A stretch of 64,000 bases of DNA from Arion vulgaris (Eukaryota > Mollusca > Gastropoda > Stylommatophora > Arionidae). The notes under the pieces were generated by a model. That model made no database searches, was not told the origin of the DNA, and worked only from the letters and a program-made list of their open reading frames with translations. Positions 31,203 to 40,949 of this stretch are shown in pieces. Each line of letters begins with the position of its first letter. Position 1 is the first letter of the stretch. The stretch spans positions 11,327,427 through 11,391,426 of the forward strand of contig CM036767.1 in the NCBI GenBank assembly GCA_020796225.1. The letters are read 5' to 3'. The translations under genes and the position numbers were made by a program.

Positions 31203-32060
31203 TTAATTGATTGATAGGATCATCATCATCGCACTTCGGTGAGTAACCATGTGTGCTCCAAGCTCATTCTTACACAGGAAGATCTCAGCTGCAGTGCACG
31301 AGCTACGTAGCACCGGCGAAGGTCCCCGATATAAGTTTGAAGAAGGTGAACATATTTTGTAGAAATTTTGTTTTTAATCTTTGTCTAATGAATGATCAAA
31401 TGCTATATATATCCTATATTAATGTATGGCTCGAAACATGGACAATGAACAAGCAGTTAGAAGACAGAATTGATACATTTGAGATGTGAATATATAGAAG
31501 AATAAGCAGAGTTTCATGGACAGAAAACAGACAAATAAACAAGTTTTAGGAAAACTAGGCATGAAGAAACAATTATTAAGAGAAATAAATTCAGACAAGT
31601 AAAATATTTTGGGACATAAAAGACATGACACCATGATAACATATTTACTAGACGGAAAGCTGAGGGGGAAGAGCAAGGAAGACCGAGAGATAAGTGGAGG
31701 AAACTTTAAGAAATGGACAGGTTACAGTCTGGCAGTGTGCAACACAAGGCGAAAGACAGAGATGCTGAGATTCATTGCAGCCAACCTTCGATGTGGAGAC
31801 GGCACCTGATTGATGAATGAATTTTGCTCGGGCAGCGGCTTTCCATCCTGCTCTTCTCGATTATAAACTGCCAAGGGTTCTTTTACGTGCTCATATTGAA
31901 CACGGGACCTATGCTTTATCGTCCGTTACCGATAGGACTTGGAGCTTGATCTCACCTACGCTGCGATCAGGGATCTCTGGAAAAATATCTCGTTGGCTCC
32001 AGAAGGGAGCGAAGCGATTATCTTTGGCACTAGAAGCGAACACCTAACCTCTACACTACA
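31203..32060 (-). mobile_element. SINE H copy split by LINE G
   Basis: Reverse H: gattgataggatcatcat, ggaagatctcagctgcagtg, then after the insertion gggcagcggctttccatcc, gtccgttaccgataggactt, gatctctggaaaaatatct. Insertion flanked by aatgaat (31387-31393, 31816-31822). Confidence 0.85.
31394..31822 (+). mobile_element. LINE family G, 5'-truncated
   Basis: Encodes TWTMNKQLEDRIDTFEM, RRISRVSWTENRQINK and, after frame breaks, FGHIKRHD, then WTGYSLAVCNTRRKTEMLRF IAANLRCGDGT. RTE-like C-terminus with a TGATGAATGA end. Confidence 0.85.
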
Positions 32061-32097
32061 TAGACCCCCCCCCACCGCCCCCGCCCGTTCCTCCCCC
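32061..32097 (-). other. G-quadruplex-capable C-rich run
   Basis: Plus strand has runs of C (ccccccccc, gccccc, cccg, cctccccc), so the minus strand fits four G-runs of 3 or more separated by 1-7 bases. Confidence 0.6.
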
Positions 32098-32104
32098 AAT
32101 ATTT

Positions 32105-32765
32105 AGAGTGAGATAGTTTAATTGACACCAAAAATGTATGTCTTTACAGTTGTTAATCGTACTTTGTGGGCGTCTGTAACTTAGAGGTGGTGAGCTCGAT
32201 CTGGCCCGACCACCATTTTAAGGGATAAGCCAATTGTTAGAGCTGACATTCTGAACGCCCTCATAGAGTGTTGGCGGTAAGAAGATTTTCATTGAAACCA
32301 ATCCCCGTCAACTACTAGATTGCAAGAGATGGGATTGAAGATTGGAGTAGCCAGAAAAGAACAGCACAGCAGATATATGAGTAGGCTCATCAATCAAAAT
32401 CGAACTGGTACGGTCTGTCACTGAAGCGCTGATGAGAATATTGCGAAGGAGATCGGACCACCTATGGACATGTCCGGAGTGCAATGAGGATATTCCAAAC
32501 TGAAACTGCGCTCAATCACAATCCTAGACTATCTGGTTCAAACTTCGTGGCGGACAATTTGGAAGCAAGCTTCTTCCCGTGGATTTCTACGAACGGTAAA
32601 AACAGATCTCACCGTTAAGAATGCAATGACATACTAGTGGATGTATAAGTGGTGCTTAGAAAATCAACAACTCGTTTACTGTGGTTGATGGAGACGTCTT
32701 GTAAAGAATATATTATATTTGACTTATCTTAAGAATGAAGTGAAGGTTATGGGTAGTCGTGACAG
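32105..32765 (+). mobile_element. Degraded SINE K and unassigned sequence
   Basis: Contains gtgggcgtctgtaacttag and gtgcttagaaaatcaacaac, tcgtttactgtggttgatgg, both found in family K at 35335 and 51480. The rest is not assigned. Confidence 0.5.
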
Positions 32766-32769
32766 TCAA

Positions 32770-33065
32770 GTTATTTTGTCTTTTGGGTCGGATCGGTAGC
32801 TCTGGAAGTCTCAGACTTTGAAGAATGTTTCCATAGAATGGGTCTTAGGGTCTCGGCTGCCTGTAGCTGTGGAGCACCAAAGCAGTCTCCAGAGCAGATC
32901 CTGCAAGACTGTCCCTGCTTGAGCAGTGTGAGAAAGAAAGTCTGGCTAACAGAAACAACCCTTGAAAAAAAAACTATAGGGACCATTGAAGACCTCAAGC
33001 GTACCGTCCAGTTTATGATAAATACCGGAGTAGTCGCATAGCAGTTGGTCGCAGAAGAAGAAGGC
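32770..33065 (+). mobile_element. RNase H-type LINE 3' end
   Basis: MGLRVSAACSCGAPKQSPEQ, ILQDCPCLSSVRKKVWLTET, GTIEDLKRTVQFMINTGVVA, stop, then cgcagaagaagaag. Related to the minus copy at 24506. Confidence 0.85.
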
Positions 33066-33262
33066 TGTTTCCTTGTTCAGGATTGTCTCTTGCATACAAC
33101 ATACAGTTACTTGTTCCTTGTTAAAAATGTTTTAAAGTTTTCTTTATGTTTTGTTTCCATGTAGCCATCTCTTTTGCTGTTAAAACTCGCATTATTACAA
33201 TCTATTTTGCTAAGATTTTTATTCTTTGGCCATTTGCTAAATTCTCCTGTATCATGTCTTCA

Positions 33263-33307
<45 letters not shown>

Positions 33308-33835
33308 GTAATGAGTCTATTCGAGCAATGCACATCACAAAAATGATCAATTTTTTCCTCGGAAAAACTTTTGATTTGAGTGCCACAAACTCGAGTAAGA
33401 CTCGAAAAGGATCAATTATACATCACGAGTTTTGGTAGAATGTCTAAAACAATTTTTAGTCAATATATCAAGACTAATAAATATAATTCCAGTAAATTAT
33501 TAAAAACCCTTTCAAACAAAATTACCCTGAAAAATGTTTTAAAATAAACAAGTTCAATGAAATACTTAATGTCAAGGGACATTATTAATACTCGTGGTTT
33601 TTTTTTTTTTTTTTCTATATAAATTGATTGACAATGTTAGCGGCTTGTGGCGTTTATTGACAGAAGTTGAAAACCGCTGCTCTTAGCAGACATCAGCTTT
33701 CAACTCGCCCTCGCATTGAACTGCCCACGCTGATCAGAATCACATACACTCTGTTCCTAAAATGAACATTTATTTCTATATCAGTCACGACTTATTCACA
33801 AACGGGTCAAAGTACTTCTTGGGATAAAATTAGCA
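33066..33835. other. Unassigned, with CT and T runs
   Basis: CT microsatellite at 33264-33300 and a 17-base T run at 33598-33615. No gene seen. Confidence 0.5.
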
Positions 33836-33839
33836 CAGT

Positions 33840-34745
33840 ACAGCATTACTGGAAAAGAAGGGGAAAAAAAGCTAGCAACAGAAAGGGCCGACAAACTGGA
33901 AAAAGAAGGGGCCGACAAACTGGAAAAAGAAGGGGCCGACAAACTGGAAAAAGAAAGGGCCGACAAACTGGAAAAGGGACAAACTGGAAAGAAGGGTCGA
34001 CAAACTGGAAAAAGAAGGGGTCGACAAACTGGATAAAAGAAGCGACAACGAAAGAACACAAACTGGATAAAAGAAAGGCGACAACGAAAGAAGCAAACTG
34101 GATAAAAAGGCGACAAATGGAAGAAGGTCGACAAACTGGATAAAAGAAAGGACCGACAAACTGGATAAAAGAAAGGACCGACAAACTGGATAAAAGAAAG
34201 GACCGACAAACTGGATAAAAGAAGGGGTCGACAAACTGGAAAAAGAAGGGGTCGACAAACTGGAAAAAGGGTCGACAACTGAAGAAGGCGACAAACTGGT
34301 AAAATAAGGCGTCGACAAACTGGAAAATAAGGCGTCGACAAACTGGCAAAAGAAGGGCGACAAACTGGTAAAATAAGGCGTCGACAAACTGGTAAAATAA
34401 GGCGTCGACAAACTTGCAAAACATGCGGCAAACAAGCTAGCAAAAGAGGGACAGACACGCTAGCAAAAGAAGGGGTCTACAAACTGGAAAAAAGAAAGGG
34501 CCGACAAACTGGAAAAAAGAAAGGGCCGACAAACTGGTAGAAGAAGGCGTCGACAAACTTGCAAAACATTCGGCAAACAAGCTAGCAAAAGAGGGACAGA
34601 CGCGCTAGCAGAAGAAGGGGTTGACAGACTGATAACAGAAGGCACACGTCAGCTAGCAAAGAAGGGGTCGACAGACTGGAAAAAGAAGAAGCTGACAAAC
34701 AAGCTAGCAAAATAAGGCGTCGACAGACTGGTAAAATAAGGGATC
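33840..34745. repeat. 24-bp array from LINE RNase H
   Basis: Roughly 37 units of gggccgacaaactggaaaaa plus gaag, with longer variants (ggataaaagaaag). The forward reading is GADKLEKE; the first units read KLATERADKLEKEGADKLEK, echoing the ADxLAKEGA motif at the end of LINE RNase H. Frames are not kept through the array. Confidence 0.95.
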
Positions 34746-35225
34746 GACACTGACCGTCGGACATGATGGATGATATGGTCGACGTCATGCCAGCCACCTT
34801 CACTTCCCAGTGCTTTTACTAATGCTCAATTGAGGCTGGGTTTAAGATTGGTGAACATAAGAGCCGTTACAATTTGAAGAAAAAAAACTCCCTTCCCTGT
34901 TGAATTGAACCCACACCCGAGTGGTTACCGGGGCCCAAATTTGGGGTATAAAGAATAGAACCACTGTTACCTGCCATGCATGTAGTAAGAGGCGCTAAGG
35001 AGGTTTGGCTGAAATCGGATGCATGTGTCCTAAGCGTGTAGAAGTTTATGTGTTTAGGGGCCTACTAAACCAATGTGCAACGTATACAGGATCTTGGCAA
35101 AGACCAAACATATCACAAAGAGTGATTAAAATTGATCGTAAAGAACGAACGCAAAGAAGAAGAAGAATTGAACCCGGACCTCAAGCATAAGAAGCAAGAA
35201 CAGCAGTCACTACGCTATTAATGGT
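34746..35225 (-). mobile_element. SINE K (tRNA-derived) split by SINE A
   Basis: Reverse copy: cttcacttcccagtgctttt, gagccgttac, then a B box in complement (gaattgaacccggacctc) and a tRNA-like head to 35225. SINE A sits between identical gaattgaaccc repeats (34902-34912, 35165-35175). Confidence 0.75.
34913..35164 (+). mobile_element. SINE family A copy
   Basis: Full length, acacccgagtggttaccggg to cgcaaagaagaagaa, with an 11-bp target duplication. Core is gtagtaagaggcgctaagg. Confidence 0.95.
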
Positions 35226-35334
35226 CACGACTCTTTCTTATAACAATAATAAATTTTCTATGTACCTCGCCCTTCTTTAGAAAATCAACATTAGCCATTT
35301 TAAAGTTCGTGACATTTTTAGCATACTCCTTCCT

Positions 35335-35640
35335 GTTAAACTACATCTATATGGCCTACAATGAATGGAAAATGAAAATCGTGGCGTATCCTTTACGGGA
35401 CTTAGTCAGCGACCACAGTAAACGAGTCGTCGATTTTCTAGTTATCATGTATAAGTTCTGTAGTTTGCTATTGTTTTTTGAGCGATGAGGTCTATTTTTA
35501 CTTTTTTGGTAAAATCCCACGGAAACGAATTTGCTTTCAAACTGTCTGCCGCGGAGTTTGAAAGAGGTACACTTGAGTTGTGATCAAGCTGACCACCGCT
35601 TAAGTTAAAGACGCCCACTGCGTTGCCCTACAATGGATAC
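35335..35640 (-). mobile_element. SINE K fragment
   Basis: gaaaatcgtggcgtatcctt, cgaccacagtaaacgagtcg, gtagtttgctattg, aaatcccacggaaacgaat, caaactgtctgccgcg; shares blocks with 48700-48900 and 51480-51610. Confidence 0.65.
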
Positions 35641-35724
35641 ATAGTATATATATTATATGCAGAGACTATGAGCTTTATTAAGAGCAGCTATATAAACTGA
35701 TAGGAGAACAAAGATCAGAATACT

Positions 35725-35978
35725 TCTTCTTATTCTTTGCGTTCGTTCTTTACGACCAATTTTAATCACTCTGTGTGATATGTTTGATCTTTGCAAAGAA
35801 CGTGTATACGTTGCACATTGGTTTGGTAGGCCCCTAAACGATAGACTTCTACACGTTTAGGACACATGCATCCGATTTCAGCCAAACCTCTTCAGTCGCC
35901 TCTTACGACATGCGTGGCAGATAACAGTGGTTCTATTCTTTACACCCCAAATTTGGGCCCCGGTAACCACACGGGCGA
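35725..35978 (-). mobile_element. SINE family A copy
   Basis: Full-length reverse A, cttcttcttattctttgcg to cccggtaaccacacgggcg. Confidence 0.94.
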
Positions 35979-35984
35979 TCAGAA

Positions 35985-36450
35985 TACTAAGAACATGTAT
36001 AGTTACAGGAAAGTTGGAAATCAACAAAGAAAATTGATAAGAAACTGGACAACTTTGAGAATAAATGTCTCCGAAAATTATTAAAAGTCAAATAAAGTGA
36101 TTTCGTTTCTAACAACACAGTGAGAGATAGAACACAGCAACAACCCGTATCAAATATTATAAGGAAACGAAGGTGGAAATATTTAGGTCATGTTCTTAGA
36201 TCAGACGAAAAGAGACTAAATCGACAAGTCTTATGTGGTCACCAGTTGGGAAAAGAAAACGTGGAAGACCAAAGACCACTCTTCGAAGAACAATCCAACA
36301 AGAAAGTAAACTATTGGGATGTAAAACCATACAAGATCTCCAACTGCTAGCAAAGAACCGCATCACATGGAGATCTAAAACCTCTGCCCTATGTGCCGCT
36401 TTGGCACGAAAGGAAAAAACACTAACTGTAGCCACATGGTAACGTCTGGG
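35985..36450 (+). mobile_element. LINE family F C-terminus, frameshifted
   Basis: VRDRTQQQPVSNIIRKRRWK, YLGHVLRSDEKRLNRQVL, frame change near 36235, then WSPVGKRKRGRPKTTLRRTI, LLAKNRITWRSKTSALCAAL. This copy lacks the 55-bp insertion of the other two F copies. Confidence 0.88.
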
Positions 36451-36689
36451 TGTGAAGCATGAACATTTAACATGACAATGTTATTGGTTACTAAATTGAC
36501 GTCATTGCACTCCGGGCAGACCCATAGGGGCTCAGTCTCCCCAACAGATATCGAAAAGTATGCATACTGATGGTTCCCGTGGCTCGCTGATTAAACACAC
36601 CTCTCACTCTGCCTCTCAGGCATCCAGTTCGACTTGTACAACGTATAACTCCAAACTACCTAAATCGCTTGGTCGATTCAATATCCATT

Positions 36690-36962
36690 TTACAGACGTA
36701 CAGACGCGAAGAGACCGAAGAATATCACCATTATCCATTTCACTCCCCCAACAATCGATGCTGTTGATGCAAGCCTGTCCGCTCTCTCATTACCACAAAC
36801 ACCCGCATGCCCAGAACAGTATATCCACGTAAGCCTCTGGAGGTTAGAAACTTCTATAGACGACATCCACTCATACCGAAACCTGCCGTTCTGGATCTTG
36901 TGAAGCATCGACTGAGAGTCAGATAACAAGAAGTGGAAAACATGAATGTAATTTGGAATATC
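36690..36962 (-). pseudogene. LINE RNase H C-terminal half
   Basis: LLSDSQSMLHKIQNGRFRYE, then LTWIYCSGHAGVCGNERADR LAS. The GHxGxxGNExAD motif carries the last catalytic His and Asp of RNase H. Lone fragment without RT. Confidence 0.85.
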
Positions 36963-36967
36963 TTTCA

Positions 36968-37208
36968 TTCGAACGTTCCATATCAACTACTTGTTAACCC
37001 TCTGTGTTATTTGTATGTGATCCGAGCCTAAGATTGTATGTTGTGCCAGTTATGCGCATACAAGTAGGCCAGCACATCCGATTCCTGTGACGCTTTTTAT
37101 TTACTAGGGTAGCTTCCTATGTCCTACATCAGTCGCCTCTTACGACATGCCTTGTAGGTCGCAGTGATACTATTCTTTGCTTCCATTGCGGGCTCCTCCA
37201 CCACACGG
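36968..37208 (-). mobile_element. SINE family B copy
   Basis: Reverse B from cgaacgttccatatcaac to ccaccacacggg; cagtcgcctcttacgacatg core present. Confidence 0.9.
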
Positions 37209-37219
37209 GAGCTTTCGAA

Positions 37220-37780
37220 TATAAGTGTTATAGAAGAGTCCTCCGTTTATCATGGACAGAAAAGAAGAGAACAAATATATCTATCCAGAAAGAACTCAGA
37301 ATCAAAGAAAACTGCCTCAATTACACATGCGAATAAGAAAATTAAGTATTTTAGACATATAAAAAGACACGAAGGGTTGAAGAATACCATTATGGAAGGA
37401 GATATCCCGACAAAGAGAAGAGGAAGACAACGTAGAAGATGGATTCATGATGTAACTGATGGTTTGGACATCACTACTGCAGAGGCGGGACATCTGGCCT
37501 ATCTTCTTCTTCTTCTTCTTTTGTCAGCACACTGTTACCGGCTTGTTAATCCAGTGTCGTGATTTTTATGTATTTGTCTTGCGCTTCTCTGGTGACTTGT
37601 GTGATGGTTTTCTTAATCCCCTAGCAGAATTCAACTACATGATCTATCCACCTTTTCCTCGGTCTTCCTCTCACCTTCCTTCCTGATATTCTGTTGTCTA
37701 TATCTGGCCTATGAGAGAGAGAAATTCCGAAGGACTGTTATGGTTGCTTAGGACACGCTATTTGATGGTGATGTGATATA
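37220..37780 (+). mobile_element. RTE LINE 3' end split by LINE D
   Basis: Coding remnants ESSVYHGQKRREQIYLSRKN, FRHIKRHEGLKNTIMEGDIP, RRGRQRRRWIHDVTDGL. The copy resumes at 37713 (gagagagagaaattccgaag) and ends gctatttgatggtgatgtg. The break holds a 199-bp LINE D piece. Confidence 0.88.
37503..37701 (-). mobile_element. LINE family D 3' end, 199 bp
   Basis: Strongly 5'-truncated insertion: GAA tail cttcttcttcttcttctttt, gtcagcacactgttaccgg, to ctcaccttccttcctgatat. Perfect 11-bp duplications atctggcctat (37492-37502, 37702-37712). Confidence 0.94.
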
Positions 37781-37927
37781 TAAAAACAGGTTAGATAAAT
37801 ACAATTAAGACCACTAGTGCCTCAGTTTCCTCCCTTTGTTAGTCTATGGCCCCCGACAACATAAGGCCGGCTCGCTCAGATGGGAAAACCAAAAGTCCTG
37901 TTTAATGGTGGCTGGTTTTTATAAGGG

Positions 37928-38112
37928 ACTGATTGTTCGTAGCGCGTTGGACTGCGAGTGACAAATCCTCTGTGAGTGCGGGTTCAATTCCGCAAACTGG
38001 GAGAAAAGCCACAGGTTCTCCAGATTTACGGTGTTTGTGGCACCGAACCGAAGGGTTACGATGTCCATGGCACCGAGCCGAAGAGCTGAAAGCTCAAGTG
38101 CTTCTGGATCGA
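37928..38112 (+). mobile_element. SINE S, head-truncated
   Basis: gttcgtagcgcgttggactg, gtgcgggttcaattccgca, to gtgcttctggatcg. Imperfect actgat flanks. Confidence 0.85.
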
Positions 38113-38375
38113 AAAAGGGGGCACTGATAGAACACTGAAAGGTTTTCTGCAGTTTGACTCAATTCTACAAGTCTTATGGTTATTTATTGATGAAAAATAT
38201 GAATAATACTGATATTTCTTAGTGTTCAACTTAATCTGTAACATAATATAACCTTGATTTAGTATGTTTTGTTGTTTTTAAAATGAATTCGTCTTTATAC
38301 AGCAATACTGGAATGTGAGGTCAAGCGACAGTTGTGGTCTGATTTTCTAAAAATATTCTTACATGAGCTCACCGG
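38113..38375 (+). repeat. Dispersed repeat, unknown family
   Basis: Aligns with 61670-61915 in the same orientation (tatggttatttattgatgaa, gaattcgtctttatacagc, caatactggaatgtgaggtc). AT-rich, no coding frame. Confidence 0.85.
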
Positions 38376-38460
38376 CTGTATGTTATCGGAGGCAATGGTC
38401 AGTCATTACATCAGAAGTTAGAAATTACACACATAAACAGACGTAAACAATGTATCTAAT

Positions 38461-38882
38461 AGGTTTCTGTGGCGTAGGGGTTAGATGCTCGCCTCTCGTG
38501 TCAAAGGTACTCGGTTCGCTGCCTCCTGGAGTCATCTGGATATTTTTCCAGAGATCCCTGATCTCAGTGTAGGTGAGATCGAGTTCCTAGTCATATCGGA
38601 GACGGAAGATAAAACGTCGGTCCCGTGTTAAATTTGAGCATGTAAAAGAACCCATAGCAATTCAAAATCGAGAAGAGCAGGCTGGAAAGCCGCTGCCCGG
38701 CAAAATTCACTCGAAAATATTTTTTTAAATTTTACAAAATGTCTTCAAAATGACATCGGATACCATCACCGGTGCTACGGAGTTCATGCACTGCAGCTGA
38801 GATCTTCCTATGTAAGAAAGAGATTGGAGCACACATGGTTACTCACCGAAGTGCAATGATGATGGTCCTATCAATCAAGTTC
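38461..38882 (+). mobile_element. tRNA-derived SINE H, full length
   Basis: tRNA-like head: A box tggcgtaggggttagatgc, B box ggttcgctgcc. Body: gagatccctgatctcagtg, tcggagacggaagataaaac, gcaggctggaaagccgctgc, gatcttcctatgtaagaaag, and a tatcaatcaa tail. Reference copy for the split ones at 12720 and 31203. Confidence 0.9.
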
Positions 38883-38910
38883 GTGATGCATCTTCTGTCC
38901 AAAAACGTGC

Positions 38911-39800
38911 TCTTCTTCTTTTTCTTCTTTTGTCATCACACTGCTACCATGTTGTTGCGTACAGTGTCGTCCACACTGCTACCATGTTGTTGCACAGTGT
39001 CATCGTCACACTGCTACCATGTTGCTACTGCATGTTTTTGTCATCACACTGCTACCATGTTGTTGCACAGTGTCGTCACACTGCTACCATGTTGTTGCAC
39101 AGTGTCGTCACACTGCTATCCATTGTTTTGCACAGTGTCTCACACTGCTAACGTGTTTTTGCACAGTGTCGTGGTTTTCTGTTTTTGTCTCACTGTTCTG
39201 GTTGCTTGGGTGATTATTATTTTTGCTCTTTGACAGGATTCTGCTATGTCATCTAACCATCTTTTCGTGGTCTTCCTCTCGCCTTCTTTCCTGATGTTCT
39301 GTTGTAGAAGACTCTGTACACTGTGGAGTTTGGGTGCATTCTTATTAAGTGACCAAACCACTTCATTCTTTGTTTCTCAATGTAATTCAAGCACGGTTTT
39401 GTGTCAACTTTCTTTCTTATGCTGATTTTGGTGATTCTGTCTTTTCTTGTGTTGTTGGTAACTTTTCGCAGGCAACGCATTTCACATGTAGTTATTTTTG
39501 TGACTGCGCTTTGCTCAGTGTCCGTGTTTGGCTCTGGTAACACAAAGGTACCACAATGCTGCTGATCATCTGTTGCTTAGCTGTCACGGAAATGTTTGAT
39601 TGCCTTAAAATGGGGCTAGCTGGTAGGTTACAGCATTAATTTTTGCACTCTAGCCTCTATCTCTCTTCTAGTCTTCCGTCTTCTGTGAATATGTTCCTAA
39701 GTATTTGAATTCTTTCACTTGGTTTATTGGGGTGCCATTGACATGGATGTCTAGATTATTATGTTTTCTTCCATATTCATTATTTCTGTTTTAGTAACGT
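38911..39800 (-). mobile_element. LINE family D 3' third with expanded UTR
   Basis: Minus strand: VNGTPINQVKEFKYLG (39750-39700), then KITTCEMRCLRKVTNNTRKD, YIEKQRMKWFGHLIRMHPNS, GKKARGRPRKDG, WLDDIAESCQRAK. Frameshifts split it. The 3' UTR holds a 32-bp tandem array (38933-39165) before the GAA tail at 38911-38930. Confidence 0.88.
38933..39165. repeat. 32-bp array in LINE D 3' UTR
   Basis: Six to seven units of tcacactgctaccatgttgt plus tgcacagtgtcg. The LINE D copy at 37503 has just one such unit, showing the array arose within the element. Confidence 0.94.
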
Positions 39801-39814
39801 GCTCTGTTGGGGGC

Positions 39815-40065
39815 AATTTAATAATAACAATTTAATAATAACAATTTAATAATAACAATTTAATAATAACAATTTAATAATAACAATTTAATAATAACAT
39901 TTAATATAACAATTTAATAATAACAATTTAATAATAACAATTTAAATAACAATTTATAATAACAATTTAATAATAACAATTTAATAATAACAATTTAATA
40001 ATAACAATTTAATAATAACAATTTAATAATAACAATTTAATAATAACAATTTAATAATAAAATGA
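39815..40065. repeat. 14-bp AT-rich minisatellite
   Basis: About 18 units of caatttaataataa, some with 2-4 bp deletions. Confidence 0.97.
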
Positions 40066-40935
40066 AGGAGAATTAGAGTAAGAATTAGAATGAGAGAATT
40101 AGATAACGAAGAAGTTAAAGAATGAGGTAGAGGAAAGTGGAAGAGGATAAGAAGACAATGAAGGATAAACAGAATAAAGTATGAAGGAATAACCAGAAGA
40201 ATAAATAAAGACAAAAAAACGTAGAAGATATGACAATTTTTTATACAACATACAAAAACAATATGAATGATTTTAAATTAAAAACTTAAACTTCGGCAGT
40301 TCTGGATTTAAAAAAAACCCACAAAAAACCCCACAAAAATCATATTAATCATATGACAATTCCTTGCGCTCACACTAAATTTGGAAGATTTTTTTGGTAG
40401 TAGAAAAAAATTCGTTGTTTTGAGGGTAAAAATTATTTAATAAACTTGAACCGATTGGATAAACATATCACATAACGCTCACGGACAGCGCGTGGAGTCT
40501 TAAATAGTATTTGTAATCTCCAGGACGCTCCTACAAGGATAAAACAATCAGAGATACTGTCGTTAAGTATTTTTCAATAAATCAGCTGATTGTTTGATGG
40601 TTGATCAATGACCTGTCCGTCCTTTGCTCGCCTACATTCCTTAACCACGCCCTGGGCTCAAGGTCGCGTAGGAGTCACAATTCTTCATTTCTGGGCCTTA
40701 GAATTATTCTGAAAGCCAAATTTATATATAAGACAGTTCCGACCAGGGAGTTCTGTATACTGTGACGTCAAACTTTTGAGACCAGGAAAATTAAGCGTTG
40801 GCGGTCTGAAGCATCCGCCCCGTCTTTCATTATCCACGAAAAGTTGGAATTACTGCTGTTGTTGACAATCGTTGATCAGAGGTTGAGGCGGCATCGAAGA
40901 ACAGATGAGATGTGTTTGAACATTTTTGTAATTGT
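40066..40935. other. Unassigned, with one TATA-like site
   Basis: A tttatatataagac site at about 40720-40734 is followed by no recognised gene. The sequence downstream is not assignable to a coding frame. Confidence 0.4.
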
Positions 40936-40949
40936 TTCTTCTTCTCTAA

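Noticed and set aside
33796..34458. Three overlapping 190-220-codon minus-strand frames (VCRRLILPVCR type)
   Set aside because: Antisense of a 24-bp array; all three frames carry the same peptide in shifted order.
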